In this document: one piece after another, positions 25,178-36,400 of the stretch
Layout of the letters: each line of letters opens with the position of its first letter
Position numbering within the stretch: position 1 is the stretch's first letter
Source: Leishmania martiniquensis
Taxonomy: Eukaryota > Euglenozoa > Kinetoplastea > Trypanosomatida > Trypanosomatidae
Length of the DNA stretch: 64,000 nucleotides
Assembly (NCBI RefSeq): GCF_017916325.1
Contig: NC_090137.1
Span: forward strand, 307,270 to 371,269
Direction: 5' to 3'
The notes under the pieces: model-generated
Seen by the model: the letters and a program-made list of their open reading frames with translations, nothing else
The model's database searches: none
Told to the model about the DNA's origin: nothing
Position numbers and translations under genes: made by a program

Positions 25178-25560
25178 GAAAAGATCGACTGCTTTGGCTG
25201 TTAGGGGCCACTGACCTCTGTCAATCGGTGCGTCGCTTTTACGGGGCAGCAAAAAAAAAAGAAAATGCTGCCAACAGCGCTGCGCTTTGGCGATCAGCTC
25301 ACACTCCTCCTCTGCCCCCCTCCCTCCCTCCCCTCCCTCCCCTCCCTCCCGCTCCCTCTCTCTCATCCTGTTCGTCACGCCATCAGAGATTCCTTTCTTT
25401 GCAGCCCTTCACTCCAGACGTACACGCACACACACATACACACACACACAGAGGCGGGCGCAGCGATTCAGTGGGACCACTGCCCCTTTTCGCTTTTCTG
25501 TTGCTCTTCGGGTACCTTGCTGTGAAGGCTCGTTGTGTCCTGTGCCCTTCAGGAGGTCAG
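25178..25560 (+). other. 5' flank with pyrimidine tract and CA repeat
   Basis: It holds a long CCCT-rich tract (about 25312-25384) with AG at 25385-25386, a CA microsatellite (about 25427-25450), and a second pyrimidine stretch before the start codon at 25561. No gene seen. Confidence 0.6.
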
Positions 25561-26514
25561 ATGTCGGAGGAGCTCATCCTGCAGTGGACGAAGCGCGTCT
25601 CGGACGCTGAGGAGGAGCTCAGCCGCATGGAGGCGGACATCGGCTCTATTAAGCAGCAGCGCAAACTGCTGAGGGCGGATATTCGAAGGTATGAGGACGT
25701 CGTCGCGAGCGAAAAGTGCGACCTTCTCACCTCGCTCGAGGGGGTGGAGGCTCAGGCAAAGGATCTCGGAACACAGTGCGAAGCGACGCTGGCGGAGAAG
25801 GACCGTGTGGAGGCAGAGTACATGGCCACCCTCGATGCCTACGAGAGTCTGCACTTTCTCGTACGCGAAATCAAAGATGCCGAGGAGCATCTGCAAAGCC
25901 GCGAAGACTTAGAGGCGTGCCTACAACGCGAGAGCGTCACGTGGGCGGAGGAAGAGCACTCGCTGCGCCGTAAGCTCCACCAGCTGCAGCAGCAGCAGGC
26001 GCAGGCCCGCCGCGCGCAAGAGGCTGAGCTGCGCGCGCAAGAGGCTGAGCTCTCGAAGGTCGAGCAGCGCCAGCGCGAAGAACGGGCTGGGCGATGTGGA
26101 GAGGCGGCTCAAGCGGCCTCCCGCGTGGTGCGCAGCAGTCGTCAGCAAACGCCTGTACCACCCAAATTCGGTACGTTGGCCGTCGAGAACGCTTTCGTGA
26201 GCGCCAACGCAGGCGGAGCGGTGCCGACAAGATCTGCGCCGCTCAAGTCGTGCTTGAGGGCGCTCATCAACGGCAACGCAGCAACCGCAAATCCTCGCCC
26301 CTCCGCTCCTGCCTCCGCACCGGTGAGCCGCTGCGCCTCGCAGTCGCTGGTGTCCGACTCAGCTGCGAGCGGCATACGGAGGCAGGGAGTCGATGGGAGT
26401 GATCAGCACTCGCTGCAGGTTCTGCAGGAGATGCGCGCCTACCCATATGGGGCACCCTGCAAGGTCGGCGCTCGCAAGCGCGACTTTTTGGGAGACGCCA
26501 CCAACCACCAGTGA
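25561..26514 (+). CDS. Coiled-coil protein of unknown function
   Basis: 317 residues from ATG 25561 ('MSEELILQWTKRVSDAEEEL'). Residues about 5-175 are strongly predicted coiled coil, with acidic/basic heptads and a Gln- and Glu-rich stretch that includes a short duplication ('RAQEAELRAQEAEL'). The remainder is Ala/Ser/Pro-rich and probably disordered, with a small conserved-looking patch ('APLKSCLRALINGN'). No signal peptide or membrane segment. I do not recognise a family. A cytoskeletal or kinetochore role is possible, but nothing in the sequence shows it. The in-frame extension upstream of 25561 has no ATG after the acceptor at 25386. Confidence 0.8.
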   Translation: MSEELILQWTKRVSDAEEELSRMEADIGSIKQQRKLLRADIRRYEDVVASEKCDLLTSLEGVEAQAKDLGTQCEATLAEKDRVEAEYMATLDAYESLHFLVREIKDAEEHLQSREDLEACLQRESVTWAEEEHSLRRKLHQLQQQQAQARRAQEAELRAQEAELSKVEQRQREERAGRCGEAAQAASRVVRSSRQQTPVPPKFGTLAVENAFVSANAGGAVPTRSAPLKSCLRALINGNAATANPRPSAPASAPVSRCASQSLVSDSAASGIRRQGVDGSDQHSLQVLQEMRAYPYGAPCKVGARKRDFLGDATNHQ

Positions 26515-27457
26515 CGGGCGCTCTTGTGGCGGTGTCGCCCCCTTTCAGAGGTACTGGAATAGGGGAGGGAGGAGGGGCGGTGTGTGCGTGTGGTGCACGG
26601 CGCCGAGGGGATATGCACTCTTTGGGGCGCCCAAAACGTGAGGGTGGCAACTCACATCTGAAGAGCCACGTGTACGGGGCGCAACAGGACAGCCACCGCA
26701 TTCTCCCCCCTCTTCCCCCCCCCCCCCACACACACACATCGGCCCTCGCATATCATCCTGTGGAGGCCTCGCGTGCACCTGCAGGGAGTCCCCCTCTCCT
26801 CTCTCTCCCTCGCCTGCGGCCTCCCGCCCACCATGCGGGGACACTTTAGATTCATAGATAGACGCTATCTGTCCCATGGCGTGGCCCCTACTCGAGACGG
26901 ATGAGTTTTTGTTCGCGTGCTGGTGTGCGTGCATGCGTTGGCATCGCTCCCTTCCACCGACTCAGGCCTCAGATATGCTTCGCCGAGCCACATCCGTGCT
27001 ACAACGTGGCGGCTGCGCAAGGAGGGGGACGCCCATCACGGGAAACCTAAGGACGGCGCGCGGGCGGTGTCGAACACCATCAGGAGGCACCGATTGCTGT
27101 GCCCGTGTGGCGGGACTTCTGTCAAACAGAGAGGCGGCCACACGCGCCTCCCCTCTTGTCGGGAGTGCACCGGTCACGGCTGCTGTGTGCGATCGCCGCG
27201 TGTACGGCGCATGCACGCTTTGCCTCCGCTTCGTGTGGATGCGGGTGCGCTTGCGGAGTGGTGCCCTCATGGCGTGTGGCCATGCGTCTGCTGCTTCGGT
27301 GAGGCCCCGCCCTCTCCCCATTGACAGAACGTCGTGCCTGCACATGAGGCATTGCATGCCGTCATCTGACCTCTCACCTCCCCTCTCACTTTTCCGCTCT
27401 CCTCGCGCACACACGAGAGGGGAAAGAGCGAACGTACTCTGAGAGGCGCGTTGCACG
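26515..27457 (+). other. Intergenic region
   Basis: No gene seen. It has a C run followed by CA repeats (about 26715-26740). A pyrimidine tract at about 27362-27405 with AG at 27416-27417 would serve the start at 27458. Confidence 0.6.
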
Positions 27458-29058
27458 ATGGAGAGCACAGGCATAGGGGCGGTGCCGGCACAATCCAGCA
27501 GGAAAAGCTGCGCTGCAACGTTTAGCCTCAAGCATGTGGCCTCAGTAGACACCCCTCTCACCTGCAACTGTTTGCTAGCCGCCCCCCTCTTGCCCCCGGC
27601 GGAGTTCGGTGGCGCACCAGCGCCGTCTTCGGCTGTTCCAGAGGGGGCTGAGGCCCGGAGGCCGGCGCTCGGCTTCCTCGCCGCCTCCTACGAACTGACG
27701 TCCTCCTCTCTGTCGACTGTCGCTCTCTCTGCGTTGGAGGTCAAAGACGGGGTCGACACCGCAGGCCCGAGGCACATCGGTGAGTGCGCCTTCTTTCAGT
27801 GCGCCGCCGATGCGGACGGGGGTGCTGCTGAAATGCAGCGCTGCGCGTCGGGGCTGCCCGGCGTTTTCGACCTCGTCTCGGTGCCCGCGTCGTTCTTTGG
27901 CACTGCGGCCCCGTTCTCGGCCCCCAGCGCGCCACCTTTCATCGCGATGGCGTGTACCGATGGCAGCGTGCGAGTGCTCGACCCTTTCACGCTAAGCCCC
28001 GTGGTGGACCCTCTGCGCGGCCTCCACGCAGAGATGCTGACGAGCTGCACTGCGCTTTGCTGTCCCACACCGCATCTCCTGTGCTCAGCCCACACCGGGG
28101 CTGTATTTCTGTGCTCGGTCGCGGAGCGGTGTGTAACGCAGGAGTTGGAGGGGCACGAGTACGATGCGTGGTGCACGGCAATGATGCCTACAGGTGGATG
28201 GTGGTCCGCTGCCCCAGCTGACCTTCACGCGAATGGAAGCTGCGGCCACGGCAACGACACTGACGGCGAGGCAGAGACAGCGCAAGCGCGTTGCTCGCGT
28301 CTGGCGGCGACGATGGCTACTGCAAACTGTACGATATACGCACTGACCCCCGTCGCGCTGTTAGCCGCTTACGCTTCGACGCCGGCGTCGTTTCTATTAC
28401 GCCTGTGCTGGACACCATCGGCGGCCTGTCGACCGCGCACACCACACCGTATCTCTTTGTCGGCTCGTACGACGCTAGCATCTCGCTCGTCGACGTGCGC
28501 AGTATGCGGCGTCCCGTGGCGCAGCGCGGTGGGCTTGGCGGGGGTGTGTGGCGTACGTCCCGCTGCCTCCTCCCGCTATGGGACTCTGGCGCTGCCGTCT
28601 CGGACGACGTCGGGGCCGCGCTGGATGAGAGTGGCAATGTGAACCTGTCCCTGCTGCTGGCCACCGCAATGGCTGATTGCCACTGCAGTGATGCGAAGCG
28701 ACCGTGCGTCACGCGTGCGGCCTCCAGTGGGTGGGTAAACACCGCCAATGTTCTTGTGCTGCCGCTGATGCAGCGCGGGGCTGCACTGCTACCGTACGAC
28801 GTGCGAGCCTCTGTGGAGGAGGTGTTTGGGAATGCAGACGTGCCTCTCACGTACTTCTACGGTGAAGCTGCGGAGGGCGACTCAGAGGCGGCGCTGACTC
28901 CTGCGTTGGCGGACAACAGCTTGGTGTACGATGCAGCGGTACTGCGGCCGCTCGATCGGAGCGACTTGTGTGGTGCGGACCGGTCAGCTGCCATGGTAGC
29001 CACCGCCTCCTTTTACGAAAGGCGTATTGATGTGTGGACGGTTGCGGCGGTGCCGTAG
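27458..29058 (+). CDS. DPH7: Diphthine methyltransferase (DPH7/WDR85), interrupted by an apparent frameshift
   Basis: WD-repeat protein of about 533 residues read across two frames. DPH7 removes a methyl group during diphthamide synthesis on elongation factor 2, in the cytosol. The first part is open from ATG 27458 to about 28290. It has an N-terminal 'LGFLAASYEL' blade typical of the family and later 'MACTDGSVRVLDPFTL' and 'LLCSAHTGAVFLCS' blades. The second part is open from about 28265 to 29058 in the frame one base back. It starts 'LLASGGDDGYCKLYDIRTD', includes 'LFVGSYDASISLVDVRSM', and ends with 'MVATASFYERRIDVWT', matching the family's C-terminal 'SFYDH...LW' signature. One base appears to be missing between about 28264 and 28291. 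It could be an assembly error or recent inactivation. The frame-2 continuation to 28642 is out of register and not protein-like. Confidence 0.8.
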
Positions 29059-30203
29059 CGGATGGGACGGCAGACCTCTACGCCCCACTCCTCACCAGAC
29101 TGCACAGGGAGCAGCAAAAAAAGGAGGAAAAGGTGCCTTCAGTCCTGTGCCTTCGCTGCTCGATAGGGCGATGTGCGCGCGAGCGCACCTGTCCACGTGC
29201 TGTCGCACGCGTTACCGTTGGTGCATCGCCAGGGTGGGCGGGGGAGCGCAGCGCCCAGGTCGAAGTTCTTGAGGAGCGAGGGGATGAGTGAACGGAATTG
29301 GCCATGACGCACGGGGCGCGCGATTTTCAAGTGCTGCGTGCATGATGGCTGGTGCCTCGACGTGGGAGGAGCACGAGAGAGGGGGGCTCGGGGTCTTGGC
29401 GAGGGGCGCAGCATCCCACAGAGGTTATATGGCGAGTACGCTTATGTCTCCCGGTAGCAGACGGGTGATGCCTTCCCCTCTCCTTTCCTCGCCTATCAGC
29501 TCCCCTCTTCCCATACGCCTCTCTCTGTCTCGTCGTGCGGCACCTCATCACGCACGCAGGCCACAGGCGCCGCCTGCGAAGCCACCAGCGTAAACCAGCA
29601 CGGCGCTTTCCGCACCCGCCAGTCAATCCAGGCCGAAACGGTAGTGAGTGCACAGGCGCCCCCCTCCCCTCCTCTGCACAAGAGGGAAGGCGTCGTGCGG
29701 ATAAGTGCTGTGGACGCGCTCCGCCGGGTACTGCTCTTCTTCTCCTTTCCGCAGGTGTGCCGGGGGTTCGGCTCGCACGACGCTCGTGCTGCCGGTGCTC
29801 TGCGCACTGCCCACTTCGTGCAGAGAGGAGGGGAAGAGGGGGGCACCACCACTGCGGCTGATGTACTTTTGTGTCTGTTCTTTGACCTGCATCGTTCATC
29901 CCCTCTCTCTTCCTCCCCCTCCTCTCACGCCCTGCGGCCGCTGCCGACCCTCGTTGACTCTCATCGATAGCGCCGTCGCAGAGGGGTGCACCCACTCACG
30001 CGCACCACCCGCCCACACGCACACAGAGAGAGAGAGGCGTCTGCCGCCTGTCCACTTTCCTGTCTCTCACCATTGTCTAATCGTTTCCTGTCACTCTTGC
30101 GTGCGTCGTCCGCCCACACAGAGAGAGACGTCTGCCGCTGCTCCTCCTCACGCCTGTGGCTCATCACGCTCCCTCGCATGCGCGTTTGCCGTTGGCTTGA
30201 GCG
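29059..30203 (+). other. Intergenic region
   Basis: No gene seen. Several short open frames lack family resemblance. Pyrimidine-rich sequence at about 30059-30118 with AG at 30120-30121 would serve the start at 30204. Confidence 0.6.
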
Positions 30204-32168
30204 ATGTTTCGTCTCTCCACACCCCGCTGGTCGGTGCAGAATATCCTGCACGACATCCAAGCCGCCGTGGAGTCCCGGTCTCTCATGGCAACCTCGTCCT
30301 TCGCGCAGCGGCGCTCTTTCCTGGTCGCCCTCAGCGAGGAGCTGCACCGTAACCGCGAACACATAATTCGTGCTAACCGGCGTGACTGCGATCTCTTCGG
30401 GCAGCAGCAGCAGCAGCGCGGCACGCCCTCCGTGACGATACCGCCCACGCTGCCGAGCGCCAGCATAGCGCCGACTCCGCAGGCCTCCTCCTCGCGCTAC
30501 GTGGGGCACGCTGGGCACCCACCCTTTCTCGTTCACTCGGGCCATCGCTTGGGCGATGCACACGCTGTCTCTGTGGCGGCAGGGAATCTTACAGCCACCA
30601 TACCCGCGACGGATGCCGATGGCGGCTCGGGAGCGGGCTCACCACGCCGCCGGAGCTCGCTCGACCTTGTGACGAGCGCGTCCTTTGCTGGAAGCCGAGA
30701 CCTCAGCGGCGCGGGCGCAACTACCGCACATGATCGCGCATCAGGCAGCCCAGCAGGTACTCGCTGTACTCTGGGCGAAACCGCAGAGGCGACCGTCTCT
30801 GGTGTCGCAGCCTCTTCCTCGCCGTCGCGGAGGGCTGGCGGGGCATTGCCAGCATCGCTGCAGCCGGTGCCGACCCCCTCATCGGTCCGCATCACGCGCA
30901 CGGAGGCCGGCGGTGGGGGCGGGCACCTTCTCATCACCCCTGACAACCACTTCCTCATATCGCCTCTTCGCCTCGACAAGCTGCACACTACCATCGAATA
31001 CCTCCTCTGCCAGCCTGATCCCATCGCCATCCCATCTTCTTGCTGGCTGCACGACTACGCTGAAGGAAGCAGCGGAGCAGCAGCCGGCCCACTACGCGAA
31101 GCGGGCTCCTCAGATGCGGCTGCGGACCGCAGCTCACTTCCGCCTTCATCAGGGGGAGGGCCACACGTTCGTGGTCGCTGCACGCGGCGAACAGACCGAC
31201 TCGAGGTCTTCGAGCTCTCGGTGCCTCTGGGCATGGTCGGCATCCTCTCGAGGTTTCGTCCGCGCATCAGCATTGATGCAGTTGCCATGGGCCTGTTTGC
31301 CGGCAATACCGTCCTCGTGGATGGCGGGGTGTCGCTGTACTACACGAATATGGCCCTCATGTCCTCCGTACGGCGCGCACTGACGGCTGCCGGCCTGTCC
31401 CCGAGTGCGGTGGTGTGCGTGGAAAGCTACGACACCGCCCACCGCAGCACGAGCGAGTGGCTACAGCTCTCTGACTACGTCGACCTCGCTGTAGTGTGTG
31501 GGCCACCAAAGCTGTACCAGTTCGCTTCTCGCCACTCCACGATCCCGCTGATGCGTGCAACAGGGCAGTTCAGCAGCGTCTACGTGGATCAGAGCGCCTC
31601 CTTCGAGGTGGCACTGGAGGTGATATTGAACTCAAAGTTTCAAAAGTTGGCCGCCGCCAACGCTGTTACAACGGTCATCGTCCATAGCGACTTCCCGCGC
31701 TACACAGAGCTCCTGCTCGCCCTCGCCGCCGAGGGCGCCGTGCTCCTGGGCGATGTCACGGCTCAAGACCGCGTGCCGGACTGTGTGGCAGAGCTGGCGA
31801 GCGAGGAGGAATATCAGGGCCTCTCTCAGTACGGACTTCGAGACGCTGCACGCACGTTGTGCATCAAGACGGTGGACTCGCTCGCGCAGGCTCTCTTCTT
31901 CATTGAATCCTTCGGCTCCAAGCAAAGCGATTGCATCGTGGCCACGGACCCGGAGGTATGCGCCACCTACTGCCGGCAGGTGGACACAGCCGTCGCCCTC
32001 GTGAACGCCTCCACCCGCCTCTCCAGCGGTGTGCCCCTCGGCTGCGGCGTCGACATTGCCATCTCCACCTCTAAGACGCACTGCCGCGGGCCACTAACGA
32101 TAGAAATGATGACGACTCGCAAACTTGTCGCCCGCAGTCTCTCCACCCACCACAGCGCGCTGCGCTGA
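30204..32168 (+). CDS. Gamma-glutamyl-phosphate-reductase-like protein without the catalytic cysteine
   Basis: 654 residues against about 417 in bacterial ProA. ProA, an aldehyde-dehydrogenase-fold enzyme, makes glutamate semialdehyde in proline synthesis. The N-terminal part ('SFLVALSEELHRNREHII', residues about 34-51) lines up with the ProA N-terminus. Residues about 70-320 are mostly a Ser/Ala/Gly-rich insertion. The core resumes at 'PLGMVGILSRFRPRISIDA', followed by 'RHSTIPLM', 'VALVNASTRLSSG' and 'VDIAISTSKTHCRGPLTIE', all equivalent to ProA blocks. At the active-site block, ProA's TCN is AAN here, so alanine 485 (codon 31656-31658) takes the place of the catalytic cysteine. The glycine-rich 'LRGGKE' loop reads 'VDGGVS'. 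It is probably catalytically inactive and structural or regulatory. Confidence 0.85.
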   Translation: MFRLSTPRWSVQNILHDIQAAVESRSLMATSSFAQRRSFLVALSEELHRNREHIIRANRRDCDLFGQQQQQRGTPSVTIPPTLPSASIAPTPQASSSRYVGHAGHPPFLVHSGHRLGDAHAVSVAAGNLTATIPATDADGGSGAGSPRRRSSLDLVTSASFAGSRDLSGAGATTAHDRASGSPAGTRCTLGETAEATVSGVAASSSPSRRAGGALPASLQPVPTPSSVRITRTEAGGGGGHLLITPDNHFLISPLRLDKLHTTIEYLLCQPDPIAIPSSCWLHDYAEGSSGAAAGPLREAGSSDAAADRSSLPPSSGGGPHVRGRCTRRTDRLEVFELSVPLGMVGILSRFRPRISIDAVAMGLFAGNTVLVDGGVSLYYTNMALMSSVRRALTAAGLSPSAVVCVESYDTAHRSTSEWLQLSDYVDLAVVCGPPKLYQFASRHSTIPLMRATGQFSSVYVDQSASFEVALEVILNSKFQKLAAANAVTTVIVHSDFPRYTELLLALAAEGAVLLGDVTAQDRVPDCVAELASEEEYQGLSQYGLRDAARTLCIKTVDSLAQALFFIESFGSKQSDCIVATDPEVCATYCRQVDTAVALVNASTRLSSGVPLGCGVDIAISTSKTHCRGPLTIEMMTTRKLVARSLSTHHSALR

Positions 32169-33432
32169 CGTCATCTCGAGAGGAAGAGAGTTTTGATGTC
32201 TTGCCACGGCTTCCAGTGGTGAGCCGCACCCCCGGACTCTGCGGTGGAGAGCATTTTTTTGTTCGGCGGGAGGGGTATGGAGAGAACATTCGCCGCTGCC
32301 GGTGTCTTTCGCTTGAATTCCGACTAATTCGTCTTCACACTCGAGTGCGGTTGCACTCCATCGCCCAGGGGCTGCCCCCCTCGCCCTCCCTCAACCGCTT
32401 ATCCGTCTCAGCGCTGCTCGCCTGTCGTATTTCGCATCGTTCGGCGGCACCAGACAGCGTCTATGCGGCTGCGTGCTGAGCGCGATCGCTCCTGTCCGCC
32501 AAACCTCTTCTTTGCCCGAGCCGCGCGTCTCAAGGCAGAGGGGAGAGGCAACTCAGTTTAAGGGGCACCAAAGATGGCGGTTCCCCCCCCCCCCCACCTC
32601 TGCCCTCTGCCGTCTTTTTCGTTGTCCACGCCGCCCCCCCTCACTTGTGGCGCACCTGCGCAATGGGGAGGGCGGGCGCGGGGGTGGCGGCACACCTTCG
32701 AGCGCTGCTGCCGCGGATCGCTAATTTACACGCTTTCTGTTCACTCTTTTAGTTTCTGCCTCTCTGTTCGCTTCGTATGGCGTGCTGAGCGTTAGCCCGC
32801 GGGTGTGGGCGCAGCGCTTTGGCGGTTGAAGGCGCTCGCCGCACCCCCTCACACATCGCACCCCTTTCTGTATCGCTTGCGCCGTGACGGAGCACCTCGT
32901 ACCAGGTGAACGACACGGCAGTGCCGCGCGGCATGGTGCCTCTGTCATGCACGGCACGCTGTAAGCCGCACCACAAACCCGCGGTGTATGATTCTCTTTC
33001 ACTAGCCTTCGCCGTTATGTGCGAGCAACGAAGGCGAGTTGCTATGCTCCCTACGACTTGTCTCAACTCTTCTTCTCACCGTTGCCGACTCGCTCCAGCA
33101 CACCAGCGTCGTTGACTTCACCCACCTCTTTGCTGCTACGGAGACACGCCCACTGACGCGTACGCATCGACCTGCAGTCTTCATCGGCGAAGGAGCTGAC
33201 CGCTGCGAAGGAAGGCGAAAAGAAGCGGTGCCCCACTACTCGGAGACAGAGGGGGGAGGAGTGACCCGTGGAGAGGCACGTGCGACTGTGCGTGCGGACT
33301 GGGGGCGTCGGCGACTCTTCACGCGCACCTTCCTCGTCCGCCTCTTTCTTTCCACATTGCTTGCCTGTGCCCCGCATTCATGCGGCGCCACTACTACCTA
33401 CGCTCCTCCAAGACGCGCCATTATCGACACTC
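32169..33432 (+). other. Intergenic region
   Basis: No gene seen. It has a C run (about 32585-32595). A pyrimidine tract with interruptions (about 33327-33360, then 33401-33410) has its next AG at 33411-33412. That makes 33433 the first usable ATG for the next gene. Confidence 0.6.
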
Positions 33433-36400
33433 ATGTCAGATCAGCTCAGTGAGGAGGAGGATGGCACCGCTTCTACGTACCGTAGCGGTGGAGGTAGCTG
33501 CGTAAGCGGGCCTGATGGCGCTGACTATCACGGAACCGTGGATGCGCTGCGACTTGTGCGAGATGCTCTCCTGATGGGGGACTGGTTCGTGGAGCGGCCG
33601 CCGCTCGCTCTCGCTTTCGCGCATCCGTACACACGCTTGTGGTGCGAGATGTGGCGCACCGAGTACGTCGGGGACCTTTATGCACCGGCGGAGCACAAGT
33701 TGCCTGTGGCAGAGTCGCTGCACCGCGCGCGCGGAAACGGCAGCGCTGGCTCGGCTGCAGGCTCACCGTCCTCTTTTGTGCGCATTGGATTGCGTCGCCT
33801 CCGCAATCCAGCTGCTGTCGCGGACACCGCCTCGCCGGGTGGTGCCGACATTCTAAGCCGCGGAATTTCCCTGACATCGCCTTCTTCAGTGCTTTCGAGC
33901 GCACTGTACGCCACAGCAGCGCAGCGGCCCATACGATCGCTGGTGGCCCCCGTTCCAACCTATCCCGAGCCTGCTGCCGCAGCGGAGCCAGCACCGCTGT
34001 ACGACACGGCTTCCGTGCGCGGCATCCCTGTTGTAGACCCGACGGCCTCCTTGTTCACCCTGGAGACCTACACAGAGCAGGCGTTTCGCATGCCTATCGG
34101 GATGCGGCTGGGCCATGTGCGACTGCTCACATTGTGGTTGCCCTTCGACAGCCCCTCTCACACCGCGGAAGGGAACCGTCGTGCGCGACTGGTAAGGGGA
34201 CTATTTAGCCACGTACCGGCCTCAGTGACACACAGCGCAGCGAACAAAGCTGCCACCTGCATCCATGCAGCAGAAACGGAGCGGGCGGGAGGTCACGGAC
34301 CGCACACATTGCGGTTACCTGAGGTGTCGGCGCCGCACATTGGTGCAGAATGCTGCGGCGTCACTGTTCTCAACTCTGATAGTGACGCAGCCGCCACTAT
34401 CGACGAGGGCAGCGACGCGATGGCGGAGAAGGACAGTGTTTACGCTAAAGAAGCGGCGAAGGACGACGACTGGGAGGCGATCGCGCTGGAAGAGGAGGGT
34501 CTGCTCGAGCAGCAGCCTCCATCGATCTCTGCGGCAGAGGCAGTGGCAACAGCAGTGCCGCCAACGACACGCGAGAGCTGCCCGAGTCTTCAAGTGACCC
34601 CTTCAGCCCGCATCCCCTCCTACACTTCCACCTCTCACGACCCATCGTTGCCTGCGGCGGGGACGAGGTCAACCACCACTGCCCCCTGCGACACCCGCGC
34701 TGTTGCCTCTGCACCGGAGCAGCGTGGCAATGTCTCCGTTTCCATCGAAGGCGTTTGCGTTGCCCTCCCCCCTCCCTGTGGCTGGTGGCTGCGCCGTCGT
34801 GTGCGGCCGTCTTCCTTGCTGCAGGGCGCACCTTTGCCTCTCTATGCCCACTGCATAGACGCAACACGGCAGTGGCTGGACTGGCTCGAGGCGACGGCGT
34901 GTGCCACCAGCGATAGGGCGCCCTCCAAAGGCGGCGACAGTCCCGCGCAGGCGTTTCTTTGCGGCGTGTCTCTCAGCGGGTGGTCGACAAAGTATGTGCA
35001 GCCGACGGTGGTGTCGCGAGCGGAATTCGTGCGGCGCAGCGTCCCGGTAAAGTTGGAGGACGCCGTCTCCTCCACTCTACCCTTGCGCGGTCTACACATC
35101 GAGTCTTCTGTGGGTGCGCTGAAGCGCCTGCTAGGTGGCCCCGCGGCATTTCGGGGCACCCTCATCGCTCTTGATACGCCGTACCTGCGGTGCGCCGATC
35201 CCGATGTGCGCACAGGACGCGATCGACTGTCCGTGAGTAATGATGGTGGCGTCGAGTGTCTTGGGTCCGCCTTGCTCCGGTTGCCTCAACTGCGTTTCCT
35301 GTGCATTAATCACGGCCGTGACGTGCTGGCGGAGATGTCCTCATCCTTGCCGGGGCACTCAACCTTCCACAATACTTGCATTGAGGAGCTGCTTCTCCAC
35401 GGTGCCACTGGCCTTACCGCGCGCGCGCTGGCCTCGGTGGGGCGCTGCTGCGTGTCGCTTCGCACTGTGGATCTGACCAGCACGAGCCTCACGGATGAGG
35501 AGCTGCTCGCTCTCGTGTACGGCACATGGGAGACACTGAGTAAGGAAAGTGAGCCAGCGGAAGGACCGGCGAGGTCGTCTCCACTGGTGTGCCTGGAGGA
35601 GATGCGACTGACTGCGTGCCGCAGCCTCACTCGTGTCGATGCCCTCGGTGCACTCCCACGACTGCGCCGCGTGGACCTCCATGCCAGCGCTGTACGTCAA
35701 ATCTCGGACCTTGTTGGGTGCCTTCTGCTGGAGGAGGTCGTGCTGACGCGCTGTGAGCACCTGACGGAGCTGCACCCCCTCTGGCGACTCCCCCGACTGC
35801 GCTGTGTTGAAGCCGACGGGGTCCGTCAGCTACAGCAGCATCGAGCACTCCTGCCGCCCTTTGCATCTGCGGCGGAAGCGGACGAGAGTGACGCGCACTT
35901 CTTGGCTCCCCTGCTCCGGCTGAACCTCTCGCAGGCCGCCACGATCCGCGGGGCCAGCGTAGGCTATCTCGCGCGGCACCTTCGCGATGCAAGCCGGCAC
36001 GCCACCTCACTGGTGGTGCTCTTACTTGACCACACCGAAGTCGACGATAACGCGCTTCGTGCCTTGGCCGGGTTCCCGACGGAGGATGAGGAGGAGATCG
36101 GCCGCTTCACGGCACGGCGCCTGCCGCTCGCCTCCTCACTGAGGGAGCTCAGCCTCATAGGCTGCACTCGCGTGCACCACCTCGGCTCTCTCGGCGCCCT
36201 GCCGCAACTCACCCGCCTCGTCGCCGATCATTCCGGTGCTGAACGCGTGGACGGCCTTCAGCACTGCCCAGCCCTCGACTACCTTTCTCTCAGTCACTGC
36301 ACGCGACTGTGGGTCATCAGCCCCCTCGCCTTCGCACCTTCACTGCGGTGCGTTGATGTGAGCGGTACACCCGTGAATGATTCGGCGCTGCTGCGCTTCG

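Noticed and set aside
28291..28642. Continuation of the first DPH7 frame past the break as a real C-terminus
   Set aside because: The WD-repeat sequence with the family's C-terminal signature is in the other frame. This part is Ser/Arg/Pro-rich out-of-frame translation.
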